This document shows, piece by piece, positions 1 to 8,730 of a stretch of 39,450 bases of DNA. The stretch comes from Branchiostoma floridae (Eukaryota; Chordata; Leptocardii; Amphioxiformes; Branchiostomatidae). The stretch is from assembly GCF_000003815.2 (NCBI RefSeq), contig NC_049979.1, forward strand, positions 22,804,937 through 22,844,386, written 5' to 3'. Below the pieces are notes generated by a model. It saw only the letters and a list, made by a program, of their open reading frames with translations. It did no database searches and was not told the origin of the DNA. The position numbers were made by a program, and so were the translations under genes. Numbering within the stretch: the first letter of the stretch is position 1; every line of letters starts with the position of its first letter.

Positions 1-230
1 TATGTAACATTCTGTCTGTTGCCAGAATTTTGTGTAGCAACTTTAATTGAAAGCTTCTTGTAGAGGGATCTATGGTTATTTTTGTAGGTTGGGAGGAACA
101 CTTTCTTCCATGGTATTATTGTATTTAGATCATCTATCTTCCCAATATGATATTATACTTCTTATAATCATTTAGATTGTTTTTTTTTTCATGAAAAAAA
201 TTATAAACGTTTTGTTAATTTTGGTTCCTC
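1..230. other. AT-rich stretch, no gene seen
   Basis: Low-complexity AT-rich sequence with a T-run and an A-run near 180-200. It may be the 3' untranslated part of the minus-strand L1-like fragment that starts just above it. I see no coding potential. Confidence 0.4.
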
Positions 231-500
231 TTAACCAGTCATAATTTCGTAACGTATACTACATGGATTACCTAAGTCCTTAATTACATTTCTGCATTCT
301 GATTTGCAGAAATGGGAAACTACTGATATGAATCTATTATAAACAAATTCGGAACTAATTACACTAAATTTCAAACCTAATTTCTTTATATGACAACATT
401 TTTCCATCGTCATTTAATACATCATGAACAAACATAATACCGTGGTCCCGGCATATCTTGCCATAACAAAGGTTTATGTTCTGTCTTAAAATTAGTTTCC
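231..500 (-). pseudogene. C-terminal fragment of an L1/Tx1-like LINE ORF2, frameshifted
   Basis: Two overlapping minus-strand frames carry the segment that follows the reverse transcriptase in L1/Tx1 ORF2 proteins. The recognisable stretch is GIMFVHDVLNDDGKMLSYKE, followed after a frame change by a KLGLKFSVISSEFVYN-like run. In intact family members the order is a W/I-x-N-x-x-I run, then G-I-x-x-(I/V)-x-D-L-L-N-(E/D)-D-G-x-F-L-S-(F/Y)-E-E, then N-F-L-E-Y-Y. The frame change and truncation mean it is dead. It probably belongs to the same insertion as the reverse transcriptase part at 1606-2330, since strand and order fit, with foreign DNA between them. The upstream part of the frame (to 723) has a C-x-x-C...H-L-F look but I cannot place it. 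Confidence 0.55.
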
Positions 501-720
501 GCTGTGTCTTCTGAACCTGGGCGGATGCAAACTGTATCCTCGCAGCGAACGTCGTGACGTCGTTGTCTGGGACGTTTGTCAGTGGCTGGATCATCTGTTT
601 CAAGTGTTCAAAAGTGTACATAACCCACGTACACCGATCCTTGAACAAGTGTCTTACTAGTAGTTTGGTACACATATAACAGTAAGGTAACTGATCCGAC
701 GGTTTCGTTTCTGTCGGGCG

Positions 721-871
721 CAAGAAACGGTACTGTCAGCTGATGGCCACTATTGGACTTTGTCCACTGTGCTCGTGCCATAGCATAATGCGCTTCGATG
801 GCAACATGAAAATTTCTCGTGCGTCAGTGCCGGTAATCCAAGGAAAAAAAAAAAAACCTCAAAGTAAAGGT
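721..871. other. short spacer with A-run
   Basis: Non-coding. An A13 run at about 844-856 reads as a poly(A) tail for a plus-strand retro-insertion, but I do not recognise a SINE body before it. Confidence 0.3.
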
Positions 872-1373
872 CTAGACTCTATCAGAAATTCGATAAGAGT
901 GTTGACAAAACCTTTGTGACTTGTAATTACTTGTAATAACCTCCATAACATGACCGGGAAACATCCAGACCACTGACGGGGAAAGTGAATGACGGGGAAA
1001 TGTCCTGACACCGCTTTTACCCACTGATCCTCTGGTAGACAAAGTTACACTGCAATTGTTGAACTGCACGAAATATTCTCCATTTGGTTTTATTGTCACG
1101 TTTAGCAGGGTCGAATATCCGGTTTGATTGATCATATAGACTTCTTGTCGGTGTTTGTTTGAGAGCGTATAGAAGGCCTTGCTTACCTCAGCGAATTTCT
1201 GTCGAGCTGTGTTCAACAGACGTATATCCTTAGTCGTGTTGGCAGTTTCCTCGTAACTCTTCACTTTGGCTTTGTAGGCATGAACGATTTTTTCTTCAGT
1301 GGCGTCGGTGGTCGCCTCGAGTAGTCGATAAAGCTCCACCAGGTGCGCCGGTTTCTCACGCGTCGGTCGCCAT
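872..1373 (-). CDS. J-domain-like protein lacking HPD, probably disrupted
   Basis: A 156-codon open frame whose first ~75 residues follow the J-domain pattern: LYRLLEATTDATEEKIVHAY (helices I-II), then ARQKFAEVSKAFYTLSNKHR (helix III), then the Y that ends helix IV. The HPD tripeptide between helices II and III, needed to stimulate Hsp70 ATPase, is absent; the loop reads KSYEETAN. The remaining ~80 residues are unassigned and contain no J-protein G/F or cysteine-rich region. The first ATG in good context (1371-1373, AACATGGCG) is out of frame with the J-like frame, and the first in-frame start candidate is only a GTG. Either a 1-nt change broke the start or an upstream exon supplies it. The segment sits inside a broken L1-like LINE, so a retrocopy or inserted gene fragment is possible. 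Confidence 0.45.
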
Positions 1374-1605
1374 GTTGTCCGCTTGGGTCTTTCTTCCGTA
1401 GTTGCAGATGTTCAAGCAGAAATTTCGCCTCTACAACTCCTCAAATCCCATATGATAAGCGAAAACGTGAAGATATTAGGCACACTTACCTAGCGTATAT
1501 ATCCCTATGCGACAACAAGTACACAATTATCGTAAAGGTAGGCAAAACTCAAGTCCAAGCGGAGCGCTCTGACAGACGCGTCAGCCTCGCCGCCATATTG
1601 GATGT
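1374..1605 (-). promoter_or_regulatory. possible 5' leader of the J-like frame
   Basis: CpG-containing stretch with two CCATNTTG/AANATGGCGGC-type sites (around 1371 and 1592) on the minus strand. Such AAGATGGCG-like starts are common at animal translation and YY1-type transcription starts. A short ATG frame at 1597 ends after 15 codons, and a GTAAGTG donor-like site lies near 1490. The regulatory role is inference only. Confidence 0.25.
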
Positions 1606-2330
1606 TTGGTTAATAATAAAATCTAGTCTGATGGTGTCAAAAGCTTTTTCAAAATCTGCAACGAAAATAAGACCAGGTAGTTTATTTTCATCGTAATATC
1701 CCATAATTTCTAAACTTCTCCGTATGTCCGCTTGTTTACGTAGCAAAGAAATCAGACCGTCTTTTTGAGTATCGGATAACTGATTTTCACTTAAAGAATT
1801 TTATAAAAAGAAGGCCGTCGAGGTCAGGGGCTTTCCCAGAGAAGAAAGTATCAATTGCACCCGTCAGTTCTCCCTCAGTTATCAGACGCTCTCATTCCCC
1901 CCGCTGATCTGCAGACGATTATATATCGGAAACATCATTGTCCATCCAAACCGGCGGCTCCTCAATGAATAAGGATTTTGGTATAAATCAGCCTCTTCCT
2001 CAAGGATATGCAACTTATTAGTTTAATCTGACCATCTGTCGTAACAAATCTAAACATATTCTTCCTGGCCTTATCTCTAGTGACTAAATTCATACAAAAA
2101 GTGCATTTCTCTCCTTCTCTCTTTGCTCCATCCACTTGGATCTCCTACTAGAAATCATGTTGATACAAAAGTTCTAAATTATGTTTCTTTTCTTTTAACT
2201 TATCAATAGTGGTTGAGTCTGACACAGAATCTAACTCCTCTTGCAGGCTACAGATTTCACTTACAAGATTAGATTACAGATTAGAGATCACATTGTTAAA
2301 TTGTTCAAAATACTTACTTGTCACTTCAGG
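1606..2330 (-). pseudogene. L1/Tx1-like LINE ORF2: linker and start of reverse transcriptase, decayed
   Basis: Reading the minus strand gives, in order: a coiled linker (SLQEELDSVSDSTT..LKEKKHNLELLYQ), the GAKREGEKCTFCMNLVTRDK block equivalent to the W-x-E-E-G-E-K-x-T-x-Y-F-x-N-L-E-K-R block of L1 proteins, ILEEEADLYQNPYS (E-x-x-x-F-Y-x-x-L-Y), ITEGELTGAIDTFFSGKAPD (fingers), and finally GLIFVADFEKAFDTIRLDFI, which contains RT motif A with its catalytic Asp. Between the fingers block and motif A most of the N-W-R-P-I-S-L-L region is deleted. Several stops and frame changes occur. The copy ends abruptly at about 1605, where the J-like segment begins. Confidence 0.75.
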
Positions 2331-3017
2331 CAGTGTTGTGTCCTTAAGACAGCTCAAGAAATGACTCTTGGTGGATTTTGCAGTATGCAGAACCTGGTAG
2401 ATTGGAGGGATTTTACTGCTTGCGTTCTTTATTCATTCCCTCTTTGTTGTCAGGTGGAGATGAGCGTGAAGTTTGCTGTGTCCGTCGAGTATATGTCAAT
2501 GGCAACAGGGTCAGCGTGTGTGGTGTTGTCCAGCTTTTTATCTCCATAATTTTGATGTGCTCCTTGGTAGCAATGGAAATACCTCTTCTTTTTGTGGGTC
2601 TGTGGATGTTGCGTGAGCAATGTTCATGTCAAAGTCAAAGTTTCATAACAACAATCGTCACAGGTACAATGTAAGGCAAAGTAATAAACAGAGTATAAGG
2701 CAACAGGCTGAATTAACACAGGACATGTTGGTTCTACGCTATACAATATTGAAAGAAAACACTACAATATGGAAAGAAAACACAATGTACTATATAAGCC
2801 AAAGCGTTGTTGACCGTTGCAGAAGCCTGGTCACGTGTGTAGATAGGAAGACTAGTTGGTAATGTACCAAATATGTAGTCACAGTTGGAAAGAAGTAGGC
2901 TTGCTAGTGTAACTAGGATGATGTCTTTCGTCATGCCTTGTTTCAACGTTGTTGTCTGAGGTGCCTTTCTTCCAGCCTGTTTCGTTGCCTGGAATTCATG
3001 GCACATTGGGTCGTTGG
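2331..3017. other. unassigned stretch with short open frames
   Basis: A minus-strand frame at about 2450-2600 (H-K-K-K-R-Y-F-H-C-Y then D-K-K-L-D-N-T-T-H-A-D-P-V-A-I-D-I-Y) is protein-like but short. A 90-codon minus frame at 2734-3006 is open but unrecognised; it may be the continuation, in another frame, of the exon-like frame at 3018-3365. No repeat family is recognised. Confidence 0.25.
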
Positions 3018-3365
3018 CTAAATGTGCACCGTTGCAGTTAATGCTCTTTGGTTTGTTGGGTGTTCTTTGGGCCCACCACGCAGTATGCAGCTTGGTTCCA
3101 CTATACAGTCTAGAGATGTGACCAAGCCTACGGCAGTTGTGGCTCCTGGTCGGGGTATAGTCTTCTTGCTTCTGTATGGTTCCGCTGTGATAGTATCACC
3201 TCTTGTTATCAGGGTTTGTAAGAAGAGTCCATTGCGCTGTCCTTGTGTGGCATCAACCCGTGCAACATACAGTGGTTTGCCAGTGTCTTTGCAGTGGTAT
3301 CTATGTGCTTTGACATGAATACCAGATTGCTTGATTTCTTCCTCTGTTCGTTCAGAAGCAACGAT
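3018..3365 (-). CDS. unrecognised exon-like open frame (115 codons)
   Basis: The minus strand is open from a splice-acceptor-like AG (CTTTAG before ATCGTTGCT) to a TAG stop, with no internal Met. It reads IVASERTEEEIKQSGIHVKA at the start, YVARVDATQGQRNGLFLQTL in the middle and GATTAVGLVTSLDCIVEPSC near the end. Composition is balanced, with no low complexity, and the other frames here are less protein-like. I do not recognise the family. The acceptor has a weak pyrimidine tract, so it could equally be a fragment of a transposon-encoded protein. Read as a terminal exon, the end would be the TAG at 3018-3020; no polyadenylation signal was identified close by. Confidence 0.4.
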   Translation of the reverse strand: MVASERTEEEIKQSGIHVKAHRYHCKDTGKPLYVARVDATQGQRNGLFLQTLITRGDTITAEPYRSKKTIPRPGATTAVGLVTSLDCIVEPSCILRGGPKEHPTNQRALTATVHI

Positions 3366-4001
3366 CTAAAGTATTGTTCTTTTCCATTATTATGTTACAA
3401 AGATTCTATTGTTGACACACATGTAGGTGTCTGCAACCACAATATGTGTAAACACGTTGAATAATACAAGTTTATAGTGGTTAATAAAGACGTAAGATCA
3501 TAACATGCTATCAACTAGAATGACGCGCACGTTGAATATTTTCAACATAGTATAACATTGTACCAGCAGGCGACTCAGCTACTTGAGCAAGCGTATGTAG
3601 TGTCTCTCAATGCGGGTCCGACGGCACTGAATCGGAATTGAACAACAAAATAAACTTATTGCACATTTTGTACAAACTGTTACACAATTAAGGTCATAAG
3701 ATAAAAGAATGCCCTTGTTCTAAACGCTAGTAATACAAAAATGAAATCGAAAACATCAAAACTGTACTAAGTGTACAATCAAGGAGCTCCCTGGTAAAAT
3801 CGCGGTGGTTGTTATGATTTAGCGTAATTGTGGAAACAAATAGTGTAAGAATCAAAGCTGGTCCTTTTACAACGAACCATTGCTTAAACTTCTTCATGTG
3901 TAGTAATCATTGAGAGGAGTATACTTGACCGATATTACATTCCGTGGTAGAACACAGGAGCACACAGGACACTTCTGCCAGCTAGACAATGCTCAAACTT
4001 A
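3366..4001. other. AT-rich intergenic or intronic sequence, nothing recognised
   Basis: No domain, repeat or RNA gene seen. The right edge carries the TTA target-site copy of the MITE. Confidence 0.4.
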
Positions 4002-4362
4002 GGCCACACCAATTTAATTTCTTGGTTCACGGATTTTTTCATAAAAAATATGGAGCGAGAGGGCGAAATAAAAATAAAACTTGTAAAATGGTTGGGGTAA
4101 AGGTAAGGGCTAATCCAAAACATAAAGAATAAAAAGTTTTCAGCTTGAAAAAAGTACAAAAACACTATTACTGTACAGTAACAGCACCTGTTCATTGAAA
4201 ATTACAAAAGTAGTGTCAGTTTTTATGTTTGCTACACCAGAAAGTTGGTGAATGGCTTCATTAATGGTGAAAATTTGCTGAGTGGTAATTTTTATTTTTA
4301 TTTTTTTCCCAAAAAATAGGAGCGAGCGAATCCGTGAACCAAGAAATTAAATTGGTGTGGCC
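4002..4362. mobile_element. Harbinger-type MITE (361 bp) with long terminal inverted repeats
   Basis: The ends are inverted copies starting GGCCACACCAATTTAATTTC and continuing as TTGGTTCACGGATT, about 35 bp with near-perfect match, then decaying to GGAGCGAG / AAATAAAAATAAAA similarity. Both flanks carry TTA (3999-4001 and 4363-4365), a 3-bp target-site duplication. TWA-type 3-bp duplications and GG-starting ends are typical of PIF/Harbinger elements. The interior has no transposase, so it is non-autonomous. The superfamily assignment rests on the duplication length and end sequence only. Confidence 0.8.
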
Positions 4363-4365
4363 TTA

Positions 4366-6249
4366 CATATAGAAAAAAAAAGATTGCACCACATTCCATA
4401 GTGAGCACGCACTGTCACACCTTTCAAGCAAAACAAGGGAAAGATGCACGTCCAATTTTTCAATTGAGCTGCAGTGGACCCACTGAACCCGGATGCGCTT
4501 TTCGCGAAGTCCTACCATTATGCGCTTTTAAACAACATTTAAATCTTTCTTGTTCAATACACCCAATGTCGTCCAGTCTTAAATGCATCTTTGGTAATTC
4601 ATAGTAGGGTAATCTCACTGCATCATAGTGCGTAATCACAAATAGTTCTGACCATCGGGCCCCGTATTGATCCTCCCAATCTTGTGTAATTCTAACGGAC
4701 GTCTCGTGGAGCGTGTGGAAGTAACTTCATATTCTACCTTGTATGGTTTTTGACGGACGTGTTGTCGTGCCTCTTGTAGTTTGCGACACTATGTGGATCA
4801 TTGGGTGATTTGGCGCGGGTAGATGTAACCTGATACCCTTCCTGGAGGAAGCGGCCGTGTTGTGCGACGGCCGTGAAGTATGCGAATGTGACACTGAGTG
4901 ATTGTGTTTTGGCGCGGTTGGATATGATATCCTGTCTTGTGTGGCCAATTAATTGTACATGACATGTACTTTATAGATGTAATGTAAGGGTCCTGTAGGA
5001 AGTTGTAGAATGAATCCTGTTATTTGTTTGGAATGAGGTGACTCTCAAGTGTTAAGGTTACGTCTGTTAATTAAAGAAAACTGGGTATTGAATTTAGAGA
5101 GTTACAAGAAAAAACGCCATAAATAAATTTGTTGATCCCGCTGAAAATTGCCTTGTAATATTACCTTCTCCAAGAAAGTTCTCTTTGGTAGTATTTGCAC
5201 TGTGTGTAGCAAAATATAGTTCTTCCTTTGTCACGGTGGTGCGTGCATGATTCGTTGGAACATTTTCATTGCATGAAGGGGACGTGTTTGGTTCTTGTGC
5301 CCCGCAGTTGCGACGCTATATGGATGGTTGGGCATTTTGGCGCCAGAAGAGTAACCTAAATATCCTCATTGCGGACATGTCATCGTTCTAGTTGTAGTAT
5401 GCAATCCACGATCGAGGATTTGGAATTTTTTTTTTTACATATGATGTACATAAAAGTTCAAACTATAACTGTGCCGAAAATCAAGCAAATTGATTTGCCT
5501 GTAAATGAGCTAATGGTCAATAAAAATGGTCAATAAATGGATTTTTGTCAATTTTGGAAATTCACGAAAACACATCATTTTTAAACATCTGCTGCACCTC
5601 ACTACAAAAACATTTCAAGCATCACTATATATCAATATGGGCAATAACATATGTGAGAATCAATAAAATATCTGTTAATTTGTGGGGGCTACAGGAGTCC
5701 AAAGAAGGTCTATTTTGGACGCGACTAAGGCCTTCCCTTGGTGAAAATCCGCCATTTAGAAAAATATAATGGCCGTTGCCATGGCAACCGGTGACCGCAG
5801 ATCTAAAACTTTGCCATTTTTGTAGGTTTGGACCAAGGCCCCTACCACCACACAAAATTTAAGGAAAATCGATTTTTTTAGTTTGGCCACCCTATGCTTG
5901 GTTTTTACAGACAGAGACTCTTAAGCACTATTAAGAAAGAACAGTATGTAAAAGAATGACATTCATAAAATAAGAGTTAAACAAGATATTTAAAAAGGCT
6001 ATGAAAACAAGTACTCTCGTATTTGACAAACGCTGCCAATCACTTCAATCTAATCAGGATTGTATCTAAAAGTTTGCTATTTTTTACAGCATTTTTTGTC
6101 CAAGGCTTGTCTTTTATTTGCAATGACATTGCAATAAATAGACTTACCCTACTAGCCTGTGAACGCAGACGTTTTAGTTAACCTGCTTTGCTGTTTTTTT
6201 TTTTTAATCGGGCTCACTTTCCACGTAGTTTCTGCGCACCATTTCGTTG
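4366..6249. other. intergenic stretch with a diverged local repeat
   Basis: No gene recognised. An ~85-bp sequence occurs at about 4745-4830 and again at 5278-5365 (sharing GACG-TGTT, TGCGAC-CTAT-TGGAT, TTTGGCGC, GTAACCT). A shorter third piece lies near 4862-4935. All three are in the same orientation. The part from 5680 to 5890 is less AT-rich, with GGCCGTTGCCATGGCAACCG and a purine/pyrimidine-rich end. It may be the edge of another dispersed element, but I found no inverted ends. Confidence 0.35.
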
Positions 6250-6632
6250 TAAGGCACACATGTCGTTTTACTTGATACCCTGCTAATGCTGGACTTGTTT
6301 AGGTGTACCGTGTCCATCAGAGGCATCTGTCCTCCAAATATATTACCAGCAAGTTGTCAGGTTATTTGCAGTGGTCTGTGTTTCCTCAGGAAGCAGATCC
6401 TCAGCAACGTTAGCCCCATTGCCAGCAGCCTCTTCATCCCAAATGACGGCATCCCGTTTTATGTTAGCTGTACACTCGTGGGGTGGAGCATTCTTGAATC
6501 TGTGACTTCTATAAAGGCAGATTGCACATAGCTTGTTTATCAGGCTTGTTTTCCCTGTGTGGGTAACTCCCTCTGCAACGAGTGTGGCAGCAGACTGGCT
6601 GCTGGGTTGTCCAGGGTTTCCCCCATCTACTG
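6250..6632 (-). pseudogene. decayed transposase-like protein with C-x-x-C and H-x-C-T-A-N motifs
   Basis: An open minus-strand frame of about 96 codons (6342-6630) reads NPGQPSSQSAATLVAEG, then NKLCAICLYRSHRFKNAPPH, then ECTANIKRDAVIWDEEAAGN and a glutamate-rich end. The order (N-P..Q-P-x-x-Q-S, N-K-L-C-x-x-C, H-x-C-T-A-N, a G/W-D-E-x-x-A-G block) is that of a transposon-encoded protein family common in marine invertebrate genomes. After the TAA, another frame keeps M-D-T-V-H-L-N-K-S, resembling the family's next block. Stops on both sides show decay. I cannot name the DNA-transposon superfamily with certainty; a MULE-like relation is a guess. Confidence 0.45.
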
Positions 6633-6836
6633 CTCAGTCTGCTCTCTGGTATCTTGTGTAGGCTTGCCCCGGAATTGGACCGTCGGCTTCATTACCCTTC
6701 AGCATATCTATGCACCTTTACTCAGGGTTTCTAGCCCTTGTCATTATCTGCCTTTTAAAATTTATCACTGTACTTGTTTACCCCCTCCTGCAAGCTCGTC
6801 TCAGAGGGCAGAGGCATGCCCATAGCTGCTGCTATC

Positions 6837-7031
6837 TCACTGAATGACGTTACGCCCATGAAGTTGAGCCACGTTGGGAACTGCAGTTCTAAACTCCTGG
6901 CCCGCCTGCTTTAATTTCCTCATAGAAGACACCCTGACCAGCTTCTTGCAGGGCCCACCATGTTGACTGTCTTGTTCTCGCTGTGCCTTTTCACATATAC
7001 ATGCTACATGCTTGGCCAGCCAGTCTTGCAT
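6837..7031 (-). CDS. short open frame (64 codons), unassigned
   Basis: Open Met-to-stop frame beginning MQDWLAKHVACICEKAQREQ, rich in charged residues. It lies between the decayed transposase-like frame and the exon pair above it and may be a displaced part of either. No domain recognised, and the start may be fortuitous. Confidence 0.2.
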   Translation of the reverse strand: MQDWLAKHVACICEKAQREQDSQHGGPCKKLVRVSSMRKLKQAGQEFRTAVPNVAQLHGRNVIQ

Positions 7032-7043
7032 GCCAAATTCTCA

Positions 7044-7225
7044 CTACCTCCGACAAAGCAAAATTGTCCCCAGCATGTCATTGGTGGGTGACACGTGTGT
7101 TCTTTGTGCTCGGCAAACTTCAGTCCCTTTTCCCGTGACATGTTTTGGCCTTAACTGGCTGCTTGACCATGAGAAATGCTGATCGTTTTTTTGCAGCAGA
7201 CAGCCTCCTCCACACAGTCCGTTTC
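7044..7225 (-). CDS. possible terminal exon following 7359-7509
   Basis: It begins after a good acceptor (AGTTTTTCAG). In the phase left by the upstream exon it reads GNGLCGGGCLLQKNDQHFSW and runs 59 codons to TAG. The intervening 133 bp start with GTATGT and end with CAG, as expected for a small intron. A second frame rich in cysteine is also partly open here, so the phase is not certain. No domain recognised. Confidence 0.3.
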
Positions 7226-7358
7226 CTGAAAAACTTTATGACTTAGGGTACGAAAGTAGCATGACAATGTCTATTGAAATAATTTTGAAATTAAAAACAC
7301 AATATTCTAGTTTGCATCTGAAGGAAATAAAGATTTGAAAACACATCGCCATACATAC

Positions 7359-7509
7359 CAGTAAACCAGTCCTGCATAATAGTAGCTTTGTGCAGCGTCA
7401 GGTCGATGGCGTAGTGCACCAGTATCTGTCTCATTCGGCAACTCTCAAACTTTTTCAGTGGTGTGAGGAAGTTCTTGTCCTTGGGGGCAGCGTATCTCCT
7501 CAGGTCATC
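7359..7509 (-). CDS. unrecognised internal exon (50 codons)
   Basis: A fully open 151-nt segment between AGTTACAG and a GTATGT donor, reading DDLRRYAAPKDKNFLTPLKK, FESCRMRQILVHYAIDL and THKATIMQDWF-like residues (exact end: ATIMQDWFTG). It is strongly protein-like, with alternating charged and aliphatic residues. It lacks a Met at its start, so a Met-to-stop ORF scan would miss it. It ends in phase 1, which the next exon (7044-7225) continues without a stop for 59 codons. I do not recognise the family. Confidence 0.45.
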
Positions 7510-7896
7510 CTGTAACTAATAGATAGAGATGTCTCTAATAGATATTGCTTAGATATTTATTATCTATCAATTGAGAGAGATGTAATTTCTACGTCAAAAT
7601 GGTGGGAAGGTATACGTACATCTTCGTAAAAATGAATGTAAAGTTTTAATACTCATTGCTGTGTAGACATACCTGCACCTGCCTACAAAATGTACAACTT
7701 ATACAACCAAGTCATGCTCTTTCACACAATTTCTTGATACTATGAATTCAAGAAAAGCAGTGTAATTTTTTTTGCAGAAAACCACCAACATTTATACTTT
7801 TACCATATTCCCGTTTATTTAATACCTAAAGATCTTTTACGAGAAAATTTACATGTGGGATGTTACCATGTGTAAATAAATGCATACAGCATTTTT
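7510..7896. other. AT-rich spacer
   Basis: Intron-like AT-rich sequence with a small TATTTATTATCTATC repeat near 7550. Nothing else seen. Confidence 0.35.
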
Positions 7897-8223
7897 TCAA
7901 ATTTCCCCTTTTGATAAGTATCGTTGGTCCCGGTCTGGTCCTAGTTGAAGATAAGCTCGTCGGGAATATTGTGTCCTGACGACTCCCTCGATGCTGGCGT
8001 GGAAGGCGTCTCTTGTGTCTTCGACGTTTTCAGGCATCTTTCTGGCCGCCCTTCGAGAGTTTGATGTGGCCACCGTTATCTGCCAGCAAGCTCCGGTTGA
8101 CAACGACCTTCTCGGGTTCTGCGTGTTCTCCCGCAACTGGTCGTCAAGGAGGAGCGGTCGTTCCGTGTTGCGGCGCGGGAGGTTCTACACGATGTCCGCA
8201 TGGAGTCGTTTCAGCTTCTTCAT
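7897..8223 (-). CDS. GC-rich open frame with one in-frame stop, unassigned
   Basis: From an ATG at 8221-8223 one frame reads MKKLKRLHADIV, a TAG, then 90 further open codons (LLLDDQLRENTQNPRRSLST, then NVEDTRDAFHASIEGVVRTQ) to a stop at 7897. The local rise in GC and CpG content against AT-rich flanks suggests a first exon or CpG-rich promoter. No domain is recognised. If coding, the single stop could be a mutation; alternatively the part from 8136 down stands alone. Confidence 0.3.
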
Positions 8224-8299
8224 TTTCTATCAGTCATCTTTGTGCAATGTTGGCTAGAATCACTACTGAAACAAAAACACTGAAAACATACTGAAATTC

Positions 8300-8530
8300 A
8301 ACTATTGCGAATCCCGTGTCTTTATTTGGGGGCATGTAACAAGGCATGTATGGGATGGACAGCAACAACGCTCTGCACTAAATCATCATCATCACCATCA
8401 TCATCGTTCTACACTAGAGCACCCAGTGTGAACATTTCAAGGAGAGATTCGGCGATCATGACTTCTGACATGACGTCATGGTACCACCGCTCGGCCTCTC
8501 GGAACGAGGCTCTGCATGGAGTTTGATGCA
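8300..8530 (-). CDS. possible 3' terminal exon with polyadenylation signal
   Basis: A minus-strand frame reads SFREAERWYHDVMSEVMIAE and SLLEMFTLGALV, then TAG. About 85 bp further on, AATAAA occurs at roughly 8319-8324. The frame is short and the acceptor (CCATGCAG) has no pyrimidine tract. The untranslated part holds a GATGATGATG microsatellite (about 8384-8406). No family recognised. Confidence 0.3.
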
Positions 8531-8730
8531 TTACATATTACCCCAAACTATCGGGTTATATTGGTGCCTTACAGTGAATAAAGCAACGTCAGTAGTGTAT
8601 AACTTTCACGATTCAACGGTGTCTGAGTAAAAAAAAAAGTGCATGTGCATGTGAATTACAAATATAGCAACAACGCTGTAAAATGGGTGGCCTTATTTAA
8701 ACCCCTAGCGAGCCTTGCCTTCATCCCGAC

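Noticed and set aside
843-857. A13 run as the poly(A) tail of a J-domain retrocopy
   Set aside because: The A-run is on the plus strand whereas the J-like frame is on the minus strand, so the orientation is wrong.
8383-8406. CATCATCATCACCATCATC run as a histidine tag-like coding segment
   Set aside because: It is a microsatellite in an untranslated region next to a polyadenylation signal.
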